A stretch of DNA of 25,063 nucleotides, taken from assembly GCA_052389895.1 (NCBI GenBank), contig JBQTHM010000027.1, positions 1 to 25,063 of the forward strand, given 5' to 3'. Of this stretch, positions 7,835 through 16,266 are shown one piece after another. Within the stretch, counting starts at the first letter, position 1. Each line of letters starts with the position of its first letter. The notes beneath the pieces are model-generated. The model saw only the letters and a list, made by a program, of their open reading frames with translations, made no database searches and had not been told where the DNA came from. The DNA is from CAVVXX01 sp052389895. GTDB lineage: Bacteria; Pseudomonadota; Alphaproteobacteria; Micropepsales; Micropepsaceae. The translations under genes and the position numbers were made by a program.

Positions 7835-8209
7835 TCAGCCGAGGAAGCGGCGCACGGTTTCGATGAAATGGGTCACCGAAATGGGCTTGGAGATATAGGC
7901 TTCGCAGCCCCCCTGGCGGATGATCTCCTCGTCGCCCTTCATGGCGAAGGCGGTGACGGCGACGATGGGGATCGATTTCAGCGCCTCGTCCTCCTTCAGC
8001 CACTTGGTGACTTCGAGACCGGACACTTCGGGAAGCTGGATGTCCATCAGGATCAGGTCGGGGCGGTGCTCGCGCGCGAGATCGAGCGCCTCCAAGCCGT
8101 CCTTGGTCTGCAGGATGCGATAGCCATGCGCTTCCAGCAGATCGTGGAAGAGCTTCATGTTGAGCTCGTTGTCCTCGACGATCAGCACCGTTTTGGCCGC
8201 CGCATCCAT
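7835..8209 (-). CDS. divK: Single-domain response regulator DivK
   Basis: A 124-residue stand-alone receiver. Acidic pair E12-D13, phosphoacceptor D56 in LILMDIQLPEVSG, the TAFAMKGDEE segment and K107 in ISKPIS are all present; no output domain follows. In alphaproteobacteria DivK is phosphorylated by DivJ, dephosphorylated by PleC and acts through DivL and CckA to lower CtrA activity. The frame runs upstream to 8311, but the MDAAAKTVLIVEDN start matches the receiver's first strand and has AGGAG upstream. The gene order divK-pleD with a divergent DUF3572 gene recurs in this class, to my knowledge. No histidine kinase partner is in the window. Confidence 0.95.
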   Translation of the reverse strand: MDAAAKTVLIVEDNELNMKLFHDLLEAHGYRILQTKDGLEALDLAREHRPDLILMDIQLPEVSGLEVTKWLKEDEALKSIPIVAVTAFAMKGDEEIIRQGGCEAYISKPISVTHFIETVRRFLG

Positions 8210-8305
8210 GCCTTGACTCTCCTGCCCTGCCCCGCGCCTATGCGGGCCAGAACTGCCCCGGTGAGGCACATTTTCTAGGCGAAATGTCTTAATGGCCCAT
8301 TGACG

Positions 8306-8578
8306 ATGCAACGCAACGAGGCGGAAACCCTTGCTTTGAAAGGGCTTGGCTGGCTGGCAGGCGATCCTGAGACGCTGCTGCGCTTTCTCGACGCCTCGGG
8401 GCTGGAGGCGAACGATCTTCGCGAGCGCGCCGCCGACCCCGAGCTGCTCGCAGCGGTGATGGATTACATCCTGGCCGATGACGCGTTGACCGCCGCGTTC
8501 GGCGAAAGCGAAAGCCTCGACGCACAGCAGCTACATCGCGCAAGGCTGTTGCTTCCCGGCGGGAAGCATGAAGGCTGA
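8306..8578 (+). CDS. DUF3572 family protein
   Basis: A 90-residue, largely helical acidic protein. The pattern LALKGLGWLAGDPETLLRF, then a GLEANDLRERAADPELL segment and AVMDYILADDALTAAF matches DUF3572, a short alphaproteobacterial family without known function. I take the ATG at 8306 rather than the TTG at 8300. It diverges from divK across 96 bases, which must hold both promoters, and it ends on the base next to the stop of aguB, with no spacer between the convergent genes, so transcription of one must read into the other or stop inside it. Confidence 0.88.
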   Translation: MQRNEAETLALKGLGWLAGDPETLLRFLDASGLEANDLRERAADPELLAAVMDYILADDALTAAFGESESLDAQQLHRARLLLPGGKHEG

Positions 8579-9445
8579 CTATTCGCCGTCGCTGGAGATG
8601 ATGGCGCGGTACAGATCGGGGCGGCGGTCGCGGAAGAGGCCCCAGGAGGCGCGCGCCTTGCGGATTTCGTCGAAATCAAACGAGGCGGTGACGAACCCTT
8701 CTTCCTTGCCCAATTCGGCTACGATTTCGCCCGCCGGCCCTGCGATGAAAGACGAGCCGTAGAACGTCATCTCGCCGGCACCGCCCTTTTCCATGCCAAT
8801 TCGGTTCGATGCGACCAGCGGCACATAGTTCGCCGCGGCGTGGCCCTGCATGGTACGGCGCCAGTGCTCGCGGCTTTCCACCGGCGGCGCCGGCGGCGGT
8901 TCGCTGCCGATCGTGGTCGGATAGAACAGCGCGTCTGCGCCCTTCAGCGCCATGATGCGCGCGGCTTCGGGAAACCACTGGTCCCAGCAGATGGCAGCGC
9001 CGAAATTGCCGAAGCGCGTGCGCCATACCTTGAAGCCCGTGTCGCCGGGGTTGAAGTAATACTTCTCCTGATAGCCGGGGCCATCCGGTATGTGCGACTT
9101 GCGGTATTTGCCGAGTATGGCGCCATCGGCATCGATCATCGCCAGCGCGTTGAAATGCGCGTTGTGCGCGCGCTCGAAAAAACTGACGGGCATGACGACG
9201 CCCAGCTCCTTCGCCAGCGACGACATTTCCTCGAGCAGCGGATTGCCTTCGAAGGGCTGCGCCAGGCCGAAATGATCGGGCGATTGCTCCTGGGCAAAAT
9301 AGGGCGTCTCGAACAGTTCGTGCAGCAGCACGACCTGTGCGCCCTTCTTGGCGGCGTCGCGTGCAATCCTTTTAGTCTTGGCGACGTTCGCCGCGCGATC
9401 CCAGGAGCAGGCGAATTGCGTTGCGGCGAGCGTAACCGTTGCCAT
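8579..9445 (-). CDS. aguB: N-carbamoylputrescine amidase
   Basis: A 288-residue nitrilase-superfamily hydrolase that converts N-carbamoylputrescine to putrescine, CO2 and ammonia, the last step of the agmatine route. The Glu-Lys-Cys triad is E43 in LHELFETPYF, K116 in YRKSHIPDGPG and C153 in AAICWDQWFPE. The GYQEKYYFNPGDTGF segment and the TTIGSEP loop are typical of AguB rather than of beta-ureidopropionase or aliphatic amidases. It follows aguA on the same strand, completing the pathway from agmatine. The two are separated by a roughly 150-base spacer holding a large palindrome, so they may be cotranscribed with attenuation, or separately expressed. Confidence 0.95.
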   Translation of the reverse strand: MATVTLAATQFACSWDRAANVAKTKRIARDAAKKGAQVVLLHELFETPYFAQEQSPDHFGLAQPFEGNPLLEEMSSLAKELGVVMPVSFFERAHNAHFNALAMIDADGAILGKYRKSHIPDGPGYQEKYYFNPGDTGFKVWRTRFGNFGAAICWDQWFPEAARIMALKGADALFYPTTIGSEPPPAPPVESREHWRRTMQGHAAANYVPLVASNRIGMEKGGAGEMTFYGSSFIAGPAGEIVAELGKEEGFVTASFDFDEIRKARASWGLFRDRRPDLYRAIISSDGE

Positions 9446-9461
9446 TTCGTACCTTCTTATC

Positions 9462-9569
9462 CTCCCCCGTTGTTACGGCGGAGGTGGCGCGCAGCGCCGG
9501 AGGGGGCAAACTCCGTTGCGGCCCCCCTCGCCGCCTTCGGCGGCACTCCCCCCGTAACAACGGGGGGAG
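9462..9569. repeat. Nested inverted-repeat element (REP doublet) between aguA and aguB
   Basis: The outer arms CTCCCCCGTTGTTACGG (9462-9478) and its complement at 9552-9569 match over 17 bases with one inserted G. Between them lie smaller hairpins, GGCGC/GCGCC around 9487-9499 and GCCGCC-TTC-GGCGGC at about 9530-9544. The C-run/G-run palindromes resemble units at 20641-20700 and 24759-24802. This is the build of a REP doublet or small non-autonomous element. It would fold strongly in the aguA-aguB transcript. Confidence 0.8.
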
Positions 9570-9598
9570 AAAATATATGGATAGCGTTGCGGCTCATA

Positions 9599-10642
9599 TC
9601 AAACTCTCGGCTCCTGCTGGGTAATGCAATGGATGCCGCCGCCGCCCTGCACGATATCGAGCGCGTCCACCTGCATGATGTCGCGCCCCGGGAAACAGGC
9701 GGCCAGCGTCACCCGCGCGCGTTCGTCGTTCACATCTCCGAAGGCCGGCATCACGAGGGCGCCATTGGGCAGGTAAAAGTTCACGTAACTCGCCTGAAGC
9801 AGCTTGCCGTTCCAGCCCGTGCGCGTTTTTTGCGGCTGGGCAAGTTCGATGATCTCGAATGCCTTGCCGCCTGCGTCGCGCGCGGCCTTCAGGCGGCGCA
9901 GCGCGTCCAGGGCGGGCTCGTGATCCGGATGGCTCTTGGGCGGTACACCGACGATGACATGCCCGGGCGCAGCGAAGCAGGCGATGTTGTCCACGTGACC
10001 GTCGGTTTCGTCGTCCGAAAATCCGTTGCCGAGCCAGATCACCTTGCGCGCGCCCAAGAAGTGCGACAGGTGCTCTTCCATCTTTTCGCGCGTCGTGCCG
10101 GGATTGCGATTGGCATTGAGCAGGCATTGCTCGGTAGTCAGCATGGTGCCCTTGCCGTCGCAATGAATGGCGCCGCCTTCGCAGACGATGGGCGCTTCAT
10201 AGATCGCGGCACCCGCGGCCTTCAGCGCGCGGGCGCCGAAGGCCGCGTCGTTCGCATGCGGATGATATTTGTTGCCCCAGGCGTTGAAGCGCCAATGCAC
10301 GCCCGCTAGCCCGCCTTTCGCCGAAATAAGAAAGGTGGGCCCCGAATCCCGCGCCCAGCCGTCGTCCAGCGGCATCTCGACGACTTCGGCCTTGCCGCCC
10401 GTAGCAAGCCGCGCTTCCGCCGCTTCGTCCGGCTTCGCAGCGATGGTCACGTGTTCGAACGCCGAAATCACGCGCGCCACGCGCGCATAAGCCTGCTTCG
10501 CGCGGAGCAGGCCTTCCGCGCCGCCGAACGGTTCGGCCCGCGCGGGCCAGCACATCCACGTACGCCGGTGCTGCTCCCATTCGGCCGGCATGAAATAGCC
10601 GTCGCGTGCGGGATTGGGATAAAGGGCGTCGGGATGCGGCAT
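9599..10642 (-). CDS. aguA: Agmatine deiminase
   Basis: A 347-residue guanidino-group-modifying enzyme (PAD_porph family) that hydrolyses agmatine to N-carbamoylputrescine and ammonia. The catalytic set is visible: D99 in DDGWARDSGP, E155-G-G in VCEGGAIH, D214 and H216 in DETDGHVDN, and nucleophile C339 in GGGGIHCITQQEP near the C-terminus, where AguA proteins carry it. Length is normal. With aguB downstream it forms the arginine-decarboxylase-dependent putrescine pathway; no agmatine-producing decarboxylase is present here. It diverges from the ridA-like gene with 94 bases between starts. The end of the frame nearly touches the repeat at 9462-9569. Confidence 0.96.
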   Translation of the reverse strand: MPHPDALYPNPARDGYFMPAEWEQHRRTWMCWPARAEPFGGAEGLLRAKQAYARVARVISAFEHVTIAAKPDEAAEARLATGGKAEVVEMPLDDGWARDSGPTFLISAKGGLAGVHWRFNAWGNKYHPHANDAAFGARALKAAGAAIYEAPIVCEGGAIHCDGKGTMLTTEQCLLNANRNPGTTREKMEEHLSHFLGARKVIWLGNGFSDDETDGHVDNIACFAAPGHVIVGVPPKSHPDHEPALDALRRLKAARDAGGKAFEIIELAQPQKTRTGWNGKLLQASYVNFYLPNGALVMPAFGDVNDERARVTLAACFPGRDIMQVDALDIVQGGGGIHCITQQEPRV

Positions 10643-10736
10643 AAGGCCACCCTAAACCCTTTCGCAGCGCGATTGCGAGGGGCTCGCGCGGGCGCGCACG
10701 GAACGCTAGTTTCGCGCGCCTACAAGGGGAGCGCGC

Positions 10737-11201
10737 ATGAGCGGACGCATCGACGCAAAATTGAAGGAGTTGAACATCACGTTGCCCGAACCACCCAAGC
10801 CCGTGGCCAACTATGTGCCGTGGCTGCGCACGGGCAATTACATCTATATTTCGGGCCAGATTCCCACCATCCCCAAGGGCGCGGTCGTCGGCGTGGTCGG
10901 CGACAAGTTGAAGCCCGCGCAGGCGGCCAAGGCCGCACAAATTTGCGCGCTCAATATTCTTGCTGTGCTGAATTCGGCACTGGATGGCGATCTCGATCGC
11001 GTGAAGCGCTGCGTGAAGTTGACTGGCTACATCAATGCGGCACCCGGCTTTGGCCAGCACCCGGAAATCATGAACGCCGCCTCCAATGTCATGGTCCAGG
11101 TATTCGGCGAGGCGGGCAAGCATACGCGCTCGGCAGTGGGCGCAGGCACCCTGCCGCGCGGTGTTCCGGTCGAAATCGATGCCGTTTTCGAGGTTGAGTG
11201 A
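10737..11201 (+). CDS. RidA/YjgF family protein (2-iminobutanoate/2-iminopropanoate deaminase-like)
   Basis: A 154-residue member of the Rid superfamily, trimeric enzymes that hydrolyse reactive enamines and imines. It belongs to the longer ~150-residue subgroup, with an N-terminal extension before YIYISGQIP. R131 in KHTRSAVGAGTLPRG aligns with the Arg needed for deaminase activity in RidA, and E146 in PVEIDAVFEV with the conserved Glu, so activity is possible; the substrate in this subgroup is less certain. The ribosome site AAGGGGAG precedes the ATG. Its stop overlaps the GTG start of the next gene (GTGA at 11198-11201), so the two are translationally coupled. Confidence 0.92.
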   Translation: MSGRIDAKLKELNITLPEPPKPVANYVPWLRTGNYIYISGQIPTIPKGAVVGVVGDKLKPAQAAKAAQICALNILAVLNSALDGDLDRVKRCVKLTGYINAAPGFGQHPEIMNAASNVMVQVFGEAGKHTRSAVGAGTLPRGVPVEIDAVFEVE

Positions 11202-12349
11202 CGGACAAAAAATTTTCGGTACGACTGGCCGGACCGGCCGCCAGTGTCGGTGAAAAAATCTGGGACGCGCTTGCCACCCCCGCGTGCGCGGCGTCCCAGC
11301 ATCCGTTCACGCGGCACGCGTTTTTCGCCGCCCTCGAGGAATCCGGATCGGCGACGGCCGAGACCGGCTGGCAGCCTGTCCATCTGTTAGTGGAAAGCGC
11401 CGGCCGGCCGGTTGGGCTGTTGCCGCTCTATCTAAAAAGTCACTCGTTCGGCGAATACGTCTTCGATCACCCCTGGGCGGAGGCGTTCGCCCGCGCGGGC
11501 GGGCGCTATTACCCCAAGCTTCAGGCAAGCGTTCCCTTCACGCCGGTTACGGGCCCAAGGTTGCTTTCGGGCGACGCTACGGCAAAGACACTGCTTTTGG
11601 CCGCGGCGCGGTCGGCGGTGAAGGAGCTGAATGCGTCATCGTTGCACATCACATTCCTGCCGCAAGAAGAATGGCGCGTGGCCGGCGAAAGCGGGTTTCT
11701 GTTGCGACAGGATCAGCAATTCCATTGGCAGAACCGGGAATATAGTTCGTTCGACGATTTTCTCGCCAATCTTTCCGCGTCGCGGCGCAAGACCATTCGC
11801 AAGGAACGCGCGGCGGTGGCGTCGGAAGGCGTCACCTTCGAATGGCTCACGGGGCGCGAGCTGACGGAAGCCGTATGGGACGACTTCTTTGCGGGCTATG
11901 TCGAAACAGGCAGCCGCAAATGGGGGCGGCCCTATCTCACGCGGGAATTTTTCAGCCGTGTGGGCGAAAGCATGGGCGAGCAGGTATTGCTGGTCGTGGC
12001 GAAACGCGGCGGGCGCACCATTGCAGGTGCATTAAACTTCTTTGGCGAAGGCGTTCTTTTCGGCCGCAACTGGGGTACAACCGAATTTGTGGACTTCCTT
12101 CATTTCGAAACCTGCTATTACCAAGCCATCGAATTCGCGATCGCAAACAAACTTTCGCGCGTAGAGGCAGGGGCGCAGGGCCCACACAAGATAAGCCGCG
12201 GCTACCTTCCCTCGCCCACCTATTCGGCGCACTACATCGCGCATGCGGGCCTGCGCCGCGCCGTGGCGGATTACTTGACGCATGAGCGGGCGGCCGTGGC
12301 AGACGAAATGAACGAACTCGCCGCCATGGCGCCATTCCGGAAATCCTGA
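11198..12349 (+). CDS. FemAB-like acyltransferase (DUF482/COG3146, GNAT fold)
   Basis: A 383-residue cytoplasmic protein. Recognition segments run in order: HPFTRHAFFAALEESGSA near residue 35, PVGLLPLYLKSHSFGEYVFD at about 70-90, a basic SRRKTIRKER patch near 192, then LHFETCYYQAIEFAI around 306 and RGYLPSPTYSAHYI near 335. This series is typical of COG3146/PF04339, annotated as a peptidoglycan biosynthesis/recognition or GNAT protein by its likeness to FemAB transferases. The real acceptor is not known. The GTG start overlaps the ridA-like stop, an arrangement implying coupled expression, and a HIT gene follows after a repeat-bearing spacer. Confidence 0.88.
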   Translation: MTDKKFSVRLAGPAASVGEKIWDALATPACAASQHPFTRHAFFAALEESGSATAETGWQPVHLLVESAGRPVGLLPLYLKSHSFGEYVFDHPWAEAFARAGGRYYPKLQASVPFTPVTGPRLLSGDATAKTLLLAAARSAVKELNASSLHITFLPQEEWRVAGESGFLLRQDQQFHWQNREYSSFDDFLANLSASRRKTIRKERAAVASEGVTFEWLTGRELTEAVWDDFFAGYVETGSRKWGRPYLTREFFSRVGESMGEQVLLVVAKRGGRTIAGALNFFGEGVLFGRNWGTTEFVDFLHFETCYYQAIEFAIANKLSRVEAGAQGPHKISRGYLPSPTYSAHYIAHAGLRRAVADYLTHERAAVADEMNELAAMAPFRKS

Positions 12350-12362
12350 TCCCCAAATTGTC

Positions 12363-12453
12363 GTCGCCCGCAATCCGCCTACGCTGCTGCGCAGCTTCGG
12401 CGGACCGGCCACACGACCAGCCGAAGCCTTGGCGAAGGCGGGATGCGGGCGAC
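12363..12453. repeat. Imperfect long palindrome with nested stems
   Basis: GTCGCCCGCAATCCGCC (12363-12379) pairs with 12437-12453 with two mismatches. Inside it, GCTTCGGC (12394-12401) pairs perfectly with 12420-12427, and a short GCTGC/GCAGC stem lies near 12383-12395. This is an intergenic palindromic element of the kind dispersed in alphaproteobacterial genomes, and its sequence differs from the C-run family elsewhere in the window. It may act as a 3' end structure for the ridA-like/FemAB-like transcript. Confidence 0.7.
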
Positions 12454-12525
12454 CCAGTTGACGCTTCACGACCCTCACAATTATCAAGACACTGTTTGTC
12501 GAGGGCTATGCCCTTCATAACCTGG

Positions 12526-12547
12526 GTGGCCCGCATTCGCGGGCCAC
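12526..12547. repeat. Perfect 9-bp hairpin just upstream of the HIT gene
   Basis: GTGGCCCGC (12526-12534) pairs perfectly with GCGGGCCAC (12539-12547) across a 4-base loop. It ends 17 bases before the HIT start codon and just before its GAGGT ribosome site. There is no T-run, so a terminator is unlikely; it looks like a dispersed palindromic unit that ended up in the leader. Confidence 0.65.
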
Positions 12548-12564
12548 GACACTGAGGTAGCGCC

Positions 12565-12984
12565 ATGCCCTATGATTCCAACAATGTGTTTGCCAAAATT
12601 CTGCGCGGCGAAATCCCGAGCGTGAAGGTCTATGAGGACGAGAAGACCCTCGCCTTCATGGATGTGATGCCGCAGGCCGACGGCCACGTGCTGGTTGTGC
12701 CCAAGGAGGACGCGGAGAATATTTTCGATCTTTCGCCAGAAGGCGCGGCCGCGCTGATCGCGACCGCGCAGAAGGTGGCGAAGGCGGTGAAGAAAGGGCT
12801 TGACGTGCCCGGCATCATGCTGGCGCAACTGAACGGGCACGCAGCGGGCCAGAGCGTCTTCCACGCCCATTTCCACATCATCCCGCGCGCCGGCGGCATC
12901 GATTGGCGCCTTCACGCCCGCGAGAAGGAACACCCCGAGAAGCTGAAGGCGATCGCGGAAAAAATCAAAGCGGCGTTGGGCTAA
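12565..12984 (+). CDS. HIT family hydrolase (HinT-like)
   Basis: A 139-residue histidine-triad protein. The triad H100-A-H102-F-H104-I-I-P is intact and preceded by N90-G-HAAGQ, which binds the phosphate. The family hydrolyses nucleoside phosphoramidates and related nucleotide derivatives (AMP-lysine, AMP-NH2); the physiological substrate here is unknown. The FAKILRGEIP start and FMDVMPQADGH segment are standard for bacterial HIT proteins. A lysine-rich C-terminal helix follows the triad. The ribosome site GAGGT lies at 12554-12558. It is the last plus-strand gene before the low-GC DUF2971 insertion and converges on it with 21 bases between stops. Confidence 0.93.
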   Translation: MPYDSNNVFAKILRGEIPSVKVYEDEKTLAFMDVMPQADGHVLVVPKEDAENIFDLSPEGAAALIATAQKVAKAVKKGLDVPGIMLAQLNGHAAGQSVFHAHFHIIPRAGGIDWRLHAREKEHPEKLKAIAEKIKAALG

Positions 12985-13005
12985 CCCTTCAACATGATTG
13001 AACCG

Positions 13006-13914
13006 CTATCGCTGTTCTGCGCCGTAACTAACAAATTCCATTGCAAAGTCGCGACTTGATTTTTTCGCTAGAAAAATCTCGCAATGCGAGCACTTTTCTC
13101 TAACAAGTGCCCGAAATTGGACCTGACGGTCCTGACGCATATTGCATCCCAAATAGATGCCCGTCAGCTCAGTAGAATAAAATGGAATGTCCTCATAGTC
13201 CTTTTGTGGATCACGACCACCGACGATCCGCCATTCTTTTTCATATGACCAATCTTCGGCTTTCGTAAAGACAGCCTTATTGAATATGGCATTGTGATCT
13301 AGCTCACTGTCGCCAGACATCAATCGAATAATGTCTTCTTCGGTAGCCAAGAGCGGCATCCGACGTTCATAACGAACCGGCACTGCTGCCCCCCAGGCGC
13401 TATCTCGTTCAGGGAGACAGGACAGCCGAATAACAACGCCAGAGTGATTTTGGGAATAATGCGCCCACATCAGCATGTTGTCGAAAACTTCCGACAGACA
13501 CAAAATCCTTATACTGCTTAGCACCGACCTAACTTCGTCCTGTAGCTGCGGCAGGTATGCATCACCGGCAACTAATCCGGCAACGACTCGATCATAAAAC
13601 TCTTTTTGGAAGTCATCCCGACTCAGGCCAGGTACATTCGCCTGGAGCACGTTGATCAGGGTGCCCGCCAAAGTACCAGCGACTATTGGATCTTGACCTG
13701 AATACTTGCGCCATAAGCCGTCCATAGAACGTTCGGCAACGGCGCGTCGATCATATTCAAGGTGCAAGTCAAACTGCATATCAAATGGATCATTGAATAG
13801 ATTTGGTGACGACCATCTGAGGTGCCCACTACGCAATACAGCCTCAGCCGCGTCGGCAGTCATATACTTGTAGAAATGAGTCCTATCGTGCAGCCAATGC
13901 TTAGGACGTTCCAT
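13006..13914 (-). CDS. DUF2971 family protein on low-GC DNA
   Basis: A 302-residue soluble protein. DUF2971 signatures are plain: HFYKYMTADAAEAVL at about 13-27, RWSSPNLFNDPFD at 33-45, then CLSEVFDNMLMWAHYSQNHSG at 139-159, and YEKEWRIV at 224-231. The conserved Trp, His, Asp and Glu residues suggest an enzyme, but no activity is established for the family; members turn up sporadically in accessory and defence regions. Base and codon use are much poorer in GC than hit and clpA on either side, pointing to recent transfer. The start is 17 bases past the clpA stop on the same strand, so it may be read from the clpSA promoter. I see no transposase or clear target duplication around it. Confidence 0.87.
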   Translation of the reverse strand: MERPKHWLHDRTHFYKYMTADAAEAVLRSGHLRWSSPNLFNDPFDMQFDLHLEYDRRAVAERSMDGLWRKYSGQDPIVAGTLAGTLINVLQANVPGLSRDDFQKEFYDRVVAGLVAGDAYLPQLQDEVRSVLSSIRILCLSEVFDNMLMWAHYSQNHSGVVIRLSCLPERDSAWGAAVPVRYERRMPLLATEEDIIRLMSGDSELDHNAIFNKAVFTKAEDWSYEKEWRIVGGRDPQKDYEDIPFYSTELTGIYLGCNMRQDRQVQFRALVREKCSHCEIFLAKKSSRDFAMEFVSYGAEQR

Positions 13915-13931
13915 GCCGTTCCAAAGCGGTC

Positions 13932-16256
13932 TCAGACCCGCTCGGTCGGCTTTTGCTTGCCGCCTTTGGAGGGGGGCGCCTTTGGGCGCACATCGGTGAC
14001 GAACTCGAAGGCGAGCGCGTCCTTTTCGCGGTCGAGGAGCACGCGCACCGTGCCGCCGTCTTTCAGCTTGCCGAACAAAATCTCGTCGGCCAGCGGCTTC
14101 TTGATGTTGTCCTGAATGACACGGGCGAGCGGGCGCGCGCCAAAGGTATCGTCGTAGCCCTTGTCACCCAGCCAGCGCGTGGCCTCGGGCGTGAGCTCGA
14201 AGGTGACGTCGCGGTCGGTGAGTTGCGTTTCCAGCTCAAGCACGAATTTTTCCACCACGCGGTCAATGGTATCGCGCCCCAGGGCTGCAAACGAAATCGT
14301 GGCGTCGAGCCGGTTGCGGAATTCGGGCGTGAATAGGCGCTTGATCGCCTCTTCGTCCTCCCCTTCCCGCTTGCCGCGGCCGAAACCGATAGACTCTTTG
14401 GCGGCGTCGGCCGCGCCCGCATTCGTGGTCATGATCAGCACGACATTGCGGAAGTCGATCTTCTTGCCGTTGTGGTCGGTGAGCTTGCCGTGGTCCATCA
14501 CCTGCAACAGGATGTTGAACAGGTCCATATGCGCTTTCTCGATTTCGTCCAGCAGCAGCACAGAGTGCGGATGCTGGTCGATGCCGTCGGTCAAAAGCCC
14601 GCCCTGGTCGAAACCGACATAGCCCGGCGGCGCGCCAATCAGGCGCGACACCGAATGGCGCTCCATGTATTCGCTCATGTCGAAGCGGAGCAACTCCACG
14701 CCCATGATGCGGGCGAGCTGGCGGGCGACTTCCGTTTTGCCCACGCCGGTTGGCCCCGAGAACAGATAACAGCCGATGGGGCGCTCCGCCTGGCGTAATC
14801 CTGCGCGCGACAGTTTGATGGCCGAGGCCAGCGCGCCGATCGCCTGGTCCTGGCCGTAGACCACGCGCTTCAGATCGTCCTCCAGATTGCGCAGCGCCTC
14901 GGCATCGTCCTTCGATACCGATTTGGGCGGGATGCGCGCCATTTTGGCGACCACCTCTTCCACGTCGCGCAGGCCGATGAGCTTCTTCCTGCGGCTTTCC
15001 GGGACCAGCATTTGCGAGGCGCCCACCTCGTCGATGACGTCGATCGCCTTGTCGGGCAGCTTGCGGTCGTTGATGTACTTGGCGGAGAGCTCGACTGCAC
15101 CCTTGATCGCTTCGTTCGTGTAGCGCACGCGGTGATATTCCTCGAAATAGGGCTTCAGCCCCTTCAGGATTTCCACCGTGTCGGCAACGGTCGGCTCCGC
15201 CACGTCGATTTTCTGGAAGCGGCGCACCAGCGCGCGGTCCTTTTCGAAATACTGGCGGTATTCCTTGTATGTGGTCGAGCCGATGCAGCGCAGAATGCCC
15301 GCCTGCAACGCCGGCTTGAGCAGGTTGGAGGCGTCCATCGCGCCGCCCGAGGTGGCGCCAGCGCCGATCACAGTGTGAATCTCGTCGATGAACAGGATGG
15401 CGCCTTTCTGCCCTTCCAGTTCCTTCACCACCGATTTCACGCGTTCCTCGAAATCGCCGCGGTAGCGCGTGCCGGCGATGAGTGCGCCCATGTCGAGCGC
15501 GTAAATGGAGCAGGCCTTCAGCACGTCAGGCACTTCGCCCTTCACGATCTTGCGTGCCAATCCCTCGGCGATCGCCGTCTTGCCCACGCCGGGATCGCCG
15601 ACGAAGAGCGGATTGTTCTTCTGGCGGCGGCATAAAATCTGAATCGTCCGCTCCACTTCCGGCTCGCGCCCGATGAGCGGATCGATGCGGCCCTTGCGCG
15701 CCTTTTCGTTGAGATTGATGCAATAGGCCTCGAGCGCCTCGGTGCCCTGCTTGACGACCTTCTCGCCCTCTTCATCTTCCTCGGCGCCGCGCACCGGCTT
15801 GGGCTGCGTCATGCCGGGGCGCTTGGCGATGCCGTGGCTGATGTAGTTCACCGCGTCCAGCCGCGACATGTTTTGCTCTTGCAGGAAATAGACGGCGTGA
15901 CTTTCGCGCTCGGAAAAAAGCGCCACCAGCACGTTCGCGCCCGTCACCTCGTCGCGGCCGGAATTCTGCACATGCAGCACGGCTCTCTGCACCACACGCT
16001 GAAAGCCCGTGGTCGGCTTCGCATCGTCGCCGTCCTCGATGACGAGGTTCGCCAGATCCTCGTTGACATATTTCATCAGCCCGGAGCGGAGCGCGTCCAC
16101 GTCTACATTGCAGGCCTTCATGACCTGCGCCGCGTCGGAATCGTCCGCCAGCGCCAGGAGCAGGTGTTCGAGGGTGGCGTATTCGTGCCTTCGCTCGCTG
16201 GCCAGCCTAATGGCCCGGTGCAACGCCTGTTCCAGACTACGCGACAACGACGGCAT
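13932..16256 (-). CDS. clpA: ATP-dependent Clp protease ATP-binding subunit ClpA
   Basis: A 774-residue Hsp100 unfoldase that feeds substrates to ClpP. The N domain (about 1-145, two Clp repeats) binds ClpS. AAA1 has Walker A GDPGVGKT at 220-227 and Walker B ILFIDE at 287-292. AAA2 has Walker A GPTGVGKT at 501-508 and Walker B LLLDEIEKAH at 567-576. The ClpP-docking loop is IGF at 623-625. There is no middle coiled coil, which separates it from ClpB. It lies 10 bases after clpS on the same strand, so ClpS and ClpA are made together for N-degron proteolysis. The last residues are a Lys/Pro-rich tail. The DUF2971 gene follows directly, with no terminator visible in the 17-base gap. Confidence 0.98.
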   Translation of the reverse strand: MPSLSRSLEQALHRAIRLASERRHEYATLEHLLLALADDSDAAQVMKACNVDVDALRSGLMKYVNEDLANLVIEDGDDAKPTTGFQRVVQRAVLHVQNSGRDEVTGANVLVALFSERESHAVYFLQEQNMSRLDAVNYISHGIAKRPGMTQPKPVRGAEEDEEGEKVVKQGTEALEAYCINLNEKARKGRIDPLIGREPEVERTIQILCRRQKNNPLFVGDPGVGKTAIAEGLARKIVKGEVPDVLKACSIYALDMGALIAGTRYRGDFEERVKSVVKELEGQKGAILFIDEIHTVIGAGATSGGAMDASNLLKPALQAGILRCIGSTTYKEYRQYFEKDRALVRRFQKIDVAEPTVADTVEILKGLKPYFEEYHRVRYTNEAIKGAVELSAKYINDRKLPDKAIDVIDEVGASQMLVPESRRKKLIGLRDVEEVVAKMARIPPKSVSKDDAEALRNLEDDLKRVVYGQDQAIGALASAIKLSRAGLRQAERPIGCYLFSGPTGVGKTEVARQLARIMGVELLRFDMSEYMERHSVSRLIGAPPGYVGFDQGGLLTDGIDQHPHSVLLLDEIEKAHMDLFNILLQVMDHGKLTDHNGKKIDFRNVVLIMTTNAGAADAAKESIGFGRGKREGEDEEAIKRLFTPEFRNRLDATISFAALGRDTIDRVVEKFVLELETQLTDRDVTFELTPEATRWLGDKGYDDTFGARPLARVIQDNIKKPLADEILFGKLKDGGTVRVLLDREKDALAFEFVTDVRPKAPPSKGGKQKPTERV

Positions 16257-16266
16257 GCGCGGAACC

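Noticed and set aside
8840..10309. Long plus-strand frame across aguB, the repeat and aguA (489 codons)
   Set aside because: It runs antisense to two clear enzymes and straight through the palindromic element; no recognisable protein pattern.
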